A stretch of DNA of 64,000 nt from Cladorrhinum sp. PSN259 (lineage: Eukaryota > Ascomycota > Sordariomycetes > Sordariales > Podosporaceae): assembly GCA_033725935.1 (NCBI GenBank), contig MU867064.1:310001-374000 (forward strand), written 5' to 3'. The notes beneath the pieces were generated by a model that was not told the origin of the DNA, made no database searches, and saw only the letters and a program-made list of their open reading frames with translations. Both the position numbers and the translations under genes were made by a program. Position 1 is the first letter of the stretch; the number at the start of each line of letters is the position of its first letter. Shown here piece after piece: positions 56,314-64,000 of this stretch.

Positions 56314-59023
56314 TTGGTCTGGTTAAGCTGGATTATCCAGGATGCCACGATCACCTCAGTTGTGGTGGCTCTCCGGATATCTATATGTTGCTGATGTCAT
56401 TACCCAGCGTAGCGTGTTCGGATGGTTTTGTTGTTTGCACCTCAGCTAGCACTAACTGTCGTTATGAAAGTGCTGGGTGTTCGGATGACAGGACGATCGC
56501 TGCTTGACTTGTTGGCAGCGGCGCAGGCTTGGGTGTGCCAGAAAGTGGAGCGGGCCCAAGCATATGCAATGGCGGGAAGTGGTGGGATAAAGTTAATCTT
56601 GTTTTGTTCGTGATGCTCTTTGGACGAGGATGCGCGGTGTCTGGTGGTTTCCGGGCCGACCGAAACGCATGGGGTGTCGACAAAGAACGGGTGATTGATG
56701 TTGAGAGAGGGGGAAACTCGAGGATGGTACGAGAATGGAAATGTCGCGGCGCATGGAGTTTTGAAGAAGGGGAACACGGCCCAGCCCTGTCAGTTGGGAT
56801 GCTGGGATGGCTCCCTTGGCGTACCCGTGGCCTTGTCCGGTCCCAGTTGTGACGAAACATGCAACCAAAAAAGTGGGGCTAGCCAGCAGAAAAGGGCAGA
56901 GAAGGGCACCACTGGCACTTAATTCGGCCCAGTCAGCGGCATCTGCGGATCGATTTTCCTTCCATGGATCCAGCAAAGAAGCCGCTCACCCACGCGAAAC
57001 CAACGCTGGCAGCTACCTTGCAGCTGCTTTGCAGCTTGTGCTATGTTTCAATTGTTTCTCTCCAAATCTGCGACCGCCGCGTCGACCCTCGGCCATCTGG
57101 CGGGGATACGGGGCAGAACGTGGTGTGTCTCTGTAGGACCCAGATCCCGCGTTGTCTGGTTGTCGTGGGATTGAGTTTGACCTGCGAAAAAATATCGGAA
57201 ATAGCCGAAATTCAATTCTGTGCGGGATGATGGTGGATGACTCTGAACCTTGCAGCCAAAATCGATGTGCTGGCACCACAGCTGACGGCAGCATGCCACA
57301 ACCTCTGGATGGAAAGCGCCCGGTTGGTACCAGCAGCGGGCAGCAGCAGCAAGGGTCCACCGCCTCCCACCTGTTTGTTCCTGACAGCTGCAGCAGGGGA
57401 ATGCAATTGGATATCCATCATGCACCTGTATCTTCCTTCATAATACGGCATTCTGAGGCCATCACCACTTTCGAGTCTCACCAACACCTCTCGCATAGCT
57501 CTATTCTCTACCGTCCTGTCTGCCGCTCTCTCTCCACTCATACCCTGAAGCAGCAACGACCCAACCGAGACATCGACACCCAACGGGTGTGATTGCGGAG
57601 GGAACGGCCCGCGGTGCCCCTGATGAGATGATCCGGCCAATCAACGGACTTGTAGCATCCCATCTCCGGCATATGATTGGCTGCAACCCCAAAATCTACA
57701 CTATGCCTCGCATCACAAGGGGTCTTGATGCGCCATCTCGATGGTTTGACCAGTTTTTGATGGTCACGAGGCAATATTGCATTTTTTTGCTTCCCCATCC
57801 CCCACATTTTCTCCAGACGGGACTTAGTTGCAGATGGGGGGGGGGGGGGACGGGGAATACGGGGAAAGGGTGTGTAACCGAGGATGCCAATGCTTTTTAC
57901 CGTTCGATCCCGCTCAGGGTCCTGGACCCTTGATGACCCTGGGGAAGTCCCAACTGGGCAAGCCGGTGGTGCCATCGACAAGACGGACAGGAGAGCTGCT
58001 GTCCAGGTGCCGGCCAGTTGGTGCATATTTGAAATTGGGTGTGGTTACACATTGCGCCAAACCAAGGTCAAAGGGCATGTGCTGTTGGTGGAGTTATGAC
58101 GAATGACTTCGCATTTGAAACTCAAATTCATGAGTAACACGAAAAAGCGAGGCAGTGAGTAAGGAGGTAGGTGCAATGAAAGGACCGGATATGGTGTGTG
58201 TTTATTTGGTCGGCGCTATGGTTGAGGTACTGCCCCTTCTCGTCGTCCTCCTCTTTTTGGTGGCTTCCCAGGTTGGTTTTTGCAAGCCACAAACCAGCAG
58301 CTAACAGCTCCTCCCCTCCTCAAACAGCATATGAGACCTTTCGGTCTGTCTAATATTTGTAACACCCTTCTAGCTTGCTGGCCGCTCAGAAGCATATACC
58401 TTCACGGAAGCCGTATGTGCGTTTTTTCGCTTTGAGATGAGCTGAGCTCAATAGGGGCAGGCGTCAAGGTTGTATCTCATGGCAGGATAGCACCGAGTTG
58501 ACTTATCATCAAGAGACTCTACTAGTCCACTTGTCCGTTCCTTTTTAACAGTAAAGCAGCTTCACCACGGCTGGGAGCGTCGGAGGTCAACCAAATTATC
58601 CCTCCGAATGATTATCATGCTCTCTCGCTAGTCGCACGAACGTAACCACTTGACCCCTCGTTTTAAGTTCAGCTTTGTTCAGCTGCATGATGGCATACAC
58701 ATAGCCCCGAAACAGCAGTGATCGTCGATGTACGAGGCTGGCTGATAGTAACTTGATTCGAAGATGGGCTGCATCATTGTCCCGAGAGCTAGCAGCTTAC
58801 ATCCTGCAGGTATGTACATATACATGTATCTAAGGGTCTCTGAGGCGTCAGGTCAGGAAACAACATCTTCATCTTGCTCCAATGCATTGGACAAGTGCAG
58901 TTATTCCGCTACATGGACTTAGAATTGAAGAGTTCGCTTTTTACCAACAGATCTATAGGCAGAATACCATAACCAGAACATGGATTTGTCCAGCCGTGTA
59001 AAGTTTGCCCCATGGGCCATAAT
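56314..59023. other. 2.7-kb gene-free interval
   Basis: Several overlapping ORFs of 60-160 codons occur on both strands, none with a domain, signal or splice signals that join them. It includes a G14 run at 57837-57850. It is presumably the promoter of the 54499 gene plus the 3' flank of the ankyrin-BTB gene. Confidence 0.5.
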
Positions 59024-61086
59024 TCATGCATCCAGCTTCAGCCTCTCAAGCATTTGATCTATCTTCCCCAACAAGATTTGGTAGTTGATCGCGTCAGATG
59101 CAAACTCATCCTCAACAACTTGTCCATTCAGCGCCCGTACGCCTTCTTCACCCTCACCTTCTGAAGTAGCTTTGTTTTCAACGTTGCTAACGACAAGAGC
59201 AGCAGAAGCATCGGCAGCAATTCCCTCAACCCGTGCCGCATCAATCTCGCCCTCGTCATCAAGCATCTCTTCCAAACCATCACCCTCAAAGCGCAACCGA
59301 AACCGCTCAGAGAGGTAATATCGGATATCATCCAACAACTCAATAGTGTCTGTTTCTTGGCGGGCTTTTAGTCTAGCCGCACTCTCCTGAATCAGATCTT
59401 GAAATTCCACCTCATCAATGTAGTCTTCCAATCTGCTCGCTAGGTAGCGAGCAGCAAATTCTTCTAGACGCTGGACCTTTAGGTCCCAAGCGGCGTGTAT
59501 CACGTCGTAGATGTTTATCGGTTCCATTTCTACCTCTTCCGTAATGGTCCCATCATCTAGAGAAGCGGGCGTATCTGAAGCTTGGTGCTGGTGCGTGCGA
59601 TCGACCAGAACATTGGCATTGCCTGACCCGAGTGTAGATATTGTGACAGCGGCTTTTGTTTTGAGCTTTTCCAGCAAGAGCATGTCAGATGTGTAAAGCA
59701 AGTCCAGGGCGTGCTCTAGAGTGCAGAAAGATTTCTCGGTGTACAGGAAAGAGAGAATAATTTCGAGGACTTCAGGGGTGCAGTCGACCTTGATAACGTG
59801 CAGATACTCCCAATCTTGCGCTTCAAGGAACTCGGAAGAAAACATAGTCTCAAAATACGGGGCACGAATAAGGAAAGCTTTGTGAGCTGGATAGAGGACG
59901 GAGCGCGGTGATGATTTTTGTGCGGCGCCTGTGGCGCCACTCGTCAATGGTGATCCTGGCCCGATAGGGATGCCGTTTAGTGTTGTGACACTTTGGTCGG
60001 CCTTGTCTTCGAAGCCATCTTCATTCTCTATGGGCTCATCTGCCTGTAGCAAACAATTGGCGAATATCGCATTGTGCCGTGGCCACCTTACTTGGCTGGC
60101 CTTTTGCGTATCAACGACCATCCGATGCTTGATCACTGTGTCCCGGAAAAACGCCTCTACCTGAGCTTGGGCGCGATGAACCTCATCCTGCTGACGCTGC
60201 CGAGCCAAGCGGCGGTCATTGGAAAGGACAGTCTCCCATAGATGTTCGATCTCAAGCTGTTTGCAAAGTTTGTCGATGCCTCGAAAGACCTCGTCCTCTG
60301 TAACGCTACTGCGAGGGCCAACGAATTCACGGGGAAGATCGCCGAGATAGAGGTAACGTATTACGATCCGGAAGGCCTCAACTGGAATAGTATGAGAAAG
60401 CTTCCAGTTCGTCGTCTCCGGAGCTTCGGCAAATTTTCGCTTGAAATATGGCGACCTCGCAGATAGGATGAACTTGTGTAAGTGAAAGTCCTCTCTCGCA
60501 GCCGAAAGGGTGATGTCCGAAGTTGGGGGCGCCTCTCGGATCAGTAAAGAGGTAATGTGAGAGGACCACGGCTGTAATGGATCTGCGGCTTTAGAGTAAT
60601 CGTATGATAAGAGTAGGTTCCGGATTTTATTGTTGAGTGCGTTGTAGACCGCTCGCTCCCTCTCGAATGAATCAGGGTCGGCCAGTGCCCCTTGAGGTGT
60701 GTCAGCGATAACGATATCAAGTGGTATAGAGGCACGGATATTGGCAGACTGGCGTACCTGACTCTAGTAGTAACTCAACCAACTCATAGTGCCCACATAG
60801 TGAGGCCTTACTATTGGTAAGATTTATGTTTCAACGTTGTGGTAAGAGCTGGACGAGAACTCACAATAATCAAGGGCGTGTAGTCGTAGGCATCTTTGCC
60901 ATTGATGTTAACTCCAGCCGATATCAGCTCTTGGCAACGCTTCAAATCACCTCGCCGACAGGCCTGCAGAAAGTTATTGAAGTCGTCAGACAAATCAAGG
61001 GGATGTTCATTTCGTAGAACACCGCTGCGGATGAGCTGGTTGTCGTCTTTGAGCTTCGCCTCCAACTCGAACTTTCGAAGAACCAT
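59024..61086 (-). CDS. ankyrin-repeat and BTB/POZ domain protein
   Basis: A likely substrate adaptor of Cullin-3 type ubiquitin ligases (ABTB1-like); inferred from domain order. Exons 61086-60865, 60806-60758 and 60690-59024 give 645 aa. Ankyrin repeats occupy the first about 90 residues (NNFLQACRRGDLKRCQELIS, NGKDAYDYTPLII, ASLCGHYELVELLLESG). A first BTB-like half includes LHKFILSARSPYFKRKFAEA and IVIRYLYLGDLP. The second BTB contains YPAHKAFLIRAPYFETMFSS and EIILSFLYTEKSF, followed by a BACK-like helical region. The 49-nt middle exon encodes the core of the second ankyrin repeat. Its acceptor is TAAG, four bases after a competing TAG that would create an immediate stop. It is divergent from the NIMA kinase. 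Confidence 0.9.
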
Positions 61087-61747
61087 GGTTTATTATAAAT
61101 ATGTGTTTTGAATCTATTATTATTTCTGAAACGAAAATGGGAATATTGAATTTCGAATTTTTTGTACACAATTTCGAGTTTGAATAGGCATTCGATTCTT
61201 CTAGAAGCTGCCAACCTTGAGGTGGCGCCGGAGATAAGAGCTCGAACAAGAGTGCACGAGGCATGCAACAGATGGCGGCAATGGCGGCAGGGTTGGTGAT
61301 GTCGTTGACCTCTTGATCGTCGGAAGATCTGTGCGCTTATCGATAGGCTTGAGATTATCCCGTTCCGGACGTTCAAACAAACCCCTGAACAAAATTGTGG
61401 GGTAGCAGCTTTTTACGCCTCCAAATTTGGGTCCGCTGCCTAGGCAACGGCTGGGTCTGTTGACTCGGATCCAATGGGCAAGCACCACGCACACAGAGAG
61501 CGTCCGACCACCGACTTTGTTCCTTCTCTGACTCGCATCACATCGCATCGCATCACATCGCAACGGAAGAGCAAAAAATTCAACAAACCTGGAATTATTC
61601 CAGGAAGCAGCACTACTAACCCCACCAGAAGCAGGAAAAAGAGAAGAAACCATATCCATCGCCAGATCTTTATGGAGCACAGGACTCTCAATTGACACTT
61701 CTACGAGGCTGTCTGGGAACTGTACAATTACTTAATCACCATTCAGT
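61087..61747. promoter_or_regulatory. divergent promoter region ankyrin-BTB / NIMA kinase
   Basis: 661 bases between opposite start codons. Near 61537-61562 there is a short run of CATCGCAT/CATCACAT units. No other element is resolved. Confidence 0.6.
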
Positions 61748-64000
61748 ATGTCGGAAAGCGATAAATATGAGGTACTGGAGAAGATCGGTAGGTTTAAGAA
61801 CACATTCCTCTTTAGTGGGGGCGTCGTCTGACAGAAATAGGCCATGGCTCGTTTGGTGTCATCCGCAGGGTGCGACGAAAGGCCGACGGCATGGTGCTTT
61901 GCCGGAAGGAGATCAGCTACCTGAAGATGTCCCAGAAGGAACGGGAACAGCTTCACGCCGAATTCCAAATTCTCTCGACTCTCCGCCATCCAAATATCGT
62001 CGGCTACTACCATCGCGAACACCTCAAGGCATCTCAGGATCTACATCTGTACATGGAATACTGCGGGAATGGCGATCTTGGTCGAGTCATCCGTGGCTTA
62101 GTTGAAAAGAATCAGTACGCCGAGGAATCGTTTGTCTGGAGCATCTTTTCTCAACTCGTCACAGCATTGTATCGCTGCCATTATGGTGTCGATCCACCTG
62201 AGGTGGGTAAGACCGTGTTGGGTTTGGGTACAACTGCTAGGCCTAAGGCACCGACGGGCGGCATGACCATTCTGCATCGTGATCTGAAGCCGGAGAATGT
62301 ATTTTTGGGTGAGGATAACTCGGTAAAGCTGGGCGATTTCGGCCTCTCCAAGGTCATGCAGTCCCACGACTTCGCATCAACATACGTCGGCACACCGTTT
62401 TACATGTCACCAGAAATCTGCGCAGCTGAGAAATACACGCTGAAGTCGGATATTTGGTCACTGGGCTGCATCATATACGAACTCTGCACCCGAGAGCCTC
62501 CTTTCAATGCAAAGACTCACTTCCAGCTGGTGCAGAAGATCAAAGAAGGCAAGATCGCCCCATTGCCCGCCATTTACTCGAACGAACTCTTTCAGGTCAT
62601 TAAGGATTGCTTGCGAGTTAATCCCGACAGGAGACCGGATACAGCAGCATTGCTCAATCTGCCGGTGGTACGGCTGATGCGCAAAGAGAAGGAGGTCGTC
62701 GAGTTCAGCAAGACGCTGAAGGCCAAGGAGGAAGCGCTTAATAGGCGCATCCGTGAGGTTGACCAGAAGCTGGCATTGCTTGACCATGACAAGGTATCAA
62801 TACGGCAGGAGATTGATGCTTCACTGAGGAGGGAATGGGAAGTTAAGGCGCGCCTTGAAATTGACCGTTTGGTAAATTTAGAGATTGAGCAGCTGAAGAA
62901 GAAGTTTGAGGAGGAGGTGTCATTGCGCGTTGAGGCGCGAGTAGAGGCTCGGCTTGATGCTGAGCTGCAAAATCATAAAAAGGCAATGGCAGTCAAGGAG
63001 GAGGAGCGGAATGAGCTTTCATCATCGTCCAAGTCCAACCTTCAGCAGTCCTCTGTTGGCTATGAGAGCCCTGATGAGGAGTTTCCTTCGACCACCGATA
63101 TCACAGAGCCATCAGCCGACTCACCCGATGCACCGGTGCATCCTTTCAGGAAAGATAACCACCGCACACCCTTTGCCCGAGCGCAGACCATGTTCGCTGC
63201 TGCCCCTGCCGGCACTCCGATGGATGTAGAGATGGCATCGCCTTCGCCAATTACAATTGCCTCGCTTTCTCTCTCACCGCGCCGCAATGTTGGAACCAAG
63301 GCTCCTAACCTGAATTCGTCCAATATCTTCGCTGCGAACCAAATGGCTGGCAATAATGCTCGCTGGGAAGGCAGGGACAACTACTCCCCACTCGGATCCG
63401 ACGGCGAATCAGACGACGACGCTAATATTCCGTCGCCAACGAGGATGATCAAGTCGAGCAAAAATCCATTCACTTCCAAGCAACGGCCGCAGCTTCATGC
63501 ACAAAAGTCCATGCCAGTTCAGCGTTTGCAGTCCAAGCAGACCTTCGTCGCACAGTCAAAGACTGCATCAAATCCCGATATGCAAGCCCTCCGCGCCGCC
63601 GGAAGCAACAACGCCCTGCAAGACCGCAGCAACAGCCCTAGGAACCGGTTGAGTAAGATTCCATCGGCGGCTAACCTGAACGGCAAGCCGGGCTCAACTG
63701 ACTCCTCATCAGCAACTACAAACACGCTTAGCCGTAAGCCATCCCTCACCACAAAGGACGGTGCCGAGGCACGGGCCCAGCCTCCCACACTGAGCAACGT
63801 CTCCGCCCCAGGCAAGAACAACATTCGCGGCCGCACTCTGGTTGAACTTCAGCAAGCTCGCGCTGGCGGTAGGCCTCTCAGCGCTGTCATGAACAGCAGT
63901 GAAGGAGGCTTGGCCATCAATACGAACATGAACGTTAGTCCCGTTCGTCCGTTCAGAGAGCATGCTGCTGCAGCGAACCGTGGGTCAGAGCCTGCTGCTG
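61748..64000 (+). CDS. nimA: NIMA-family mitotic Ser/Thr kinase (partial)
   Basis: A G2/M-promoting kinase of the NIMA/Fin1/Kin3 group. Exon 1 is 61748-61787 (MSESDKYEVLEKI); exon 2 runs from 61841 off the window end, so the C-terminus is missing. Kinase domain: glycine loop GHGSFG, catalytic lysine in LCRKEI, HRDLKPEN, DFGLS, activation segment ending YVGTPFYMSPE, and SDIWSLGCIIYELCTREPPF. The insert between YRCHYG and HRDLK (VDPPEVGKTVLGLG...) is typical of filamentous-fungal NIMA. A coiled coil follows the kinase (KEKEVVEFSKTLKAKEEALN, then EEEVSLRVEARVEARLDAE). The rest is a basic disordered tail with Ser-Pro sites. The first intron has tandem acceptors six bases apart. Confidence 0.93.

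Noticed and set aside
57538..58026. 162-codon minus-strand ORF in the 56.3-59.0 kb interval
   Set aside because: Competing open frames on the other strand, passes a poly-G/C run, no domain; treated as chance.

Overview
The window is nuclear DNA of a filamentous ascomycete (Pezizomycotina, most likely Sordariomycetes). The evidence is short 50-60 nt introns with GTAAGT/GTATGT donors, a MAT1-2-type HMG gene syntenic with SLA2, an ApsA/Num1 cortical anchor, a HET-NACHT-WD40 gene, and spliced uS4/eL21 ribosomal protein genes. It is a mating-type (MAT1-2) locus plus about 45 kb of its conserved flank. Only MAT1-2-1 and no MAT1-1 alpha-box gene is seen, which fits a heterothallic MAT1-2 isolate, although anything left of base 1 (APN2 is expected there) is out of view.

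Region 1 (1-14.6 kb) is the mating-type region. MAT1-2-1 (minus, 1655-2878) is followed by a gene-poor stretch and then a 1334-aa HET-NACHT-WD40 (HNWD) NLR (minus, 6481-10541). Its WD40 propeller is encoded by ten 126-bp units in perfect register. Two about 235-bp inverted repeats, at 5778-6013 and 12585-12818, bracket this NLR. SLA2, usually the near neighbour of MAT, begins only at 14.6 kb, so the spacer between the MAT gene and SLA2 is expanded and carries a heterokaryon-incompatibility-type gene. This is the most notable feature of the window.

Region 2 (14.6-35 kb) holds SLA2 (endocytic actin adaptor), ATG3 (Atg8-lipidation E2), a small acidic protein, tRNA-Asn(GTT), a long gene-poor interval, the large nuclear-migration anchor ApsA/Num1, and tRNA-Gly(GCC).

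Region 3 (35-64 kb) is dense housekeeping sequence: REV3 (DNA polymerase zeta) divergent from SLU7 (splicing); RPS9 divergent from RPL21; an NVJ2/TEX2-like SMP-PH lipid-transfer protein; a secreted protein built of two ten-cysteine modules; ISN1 (IMP 5'-nucleotidase); an unrecognised coiled-coil protein; an ankyrin-BTB protein; and, divergent from it, a NIMA-family kinase cut by the window end.

There are two 10-N gaps (20993-21002 and 54024-54033). Both are embedded in poly-G/C and flanked by a good and a corrupted copy of the same short sequence, so they look like assembly artefacts. Exon boundaries were deduced by eye from splice consensus and reading frame. Family assignments come from recognised motifs, not from database searches.
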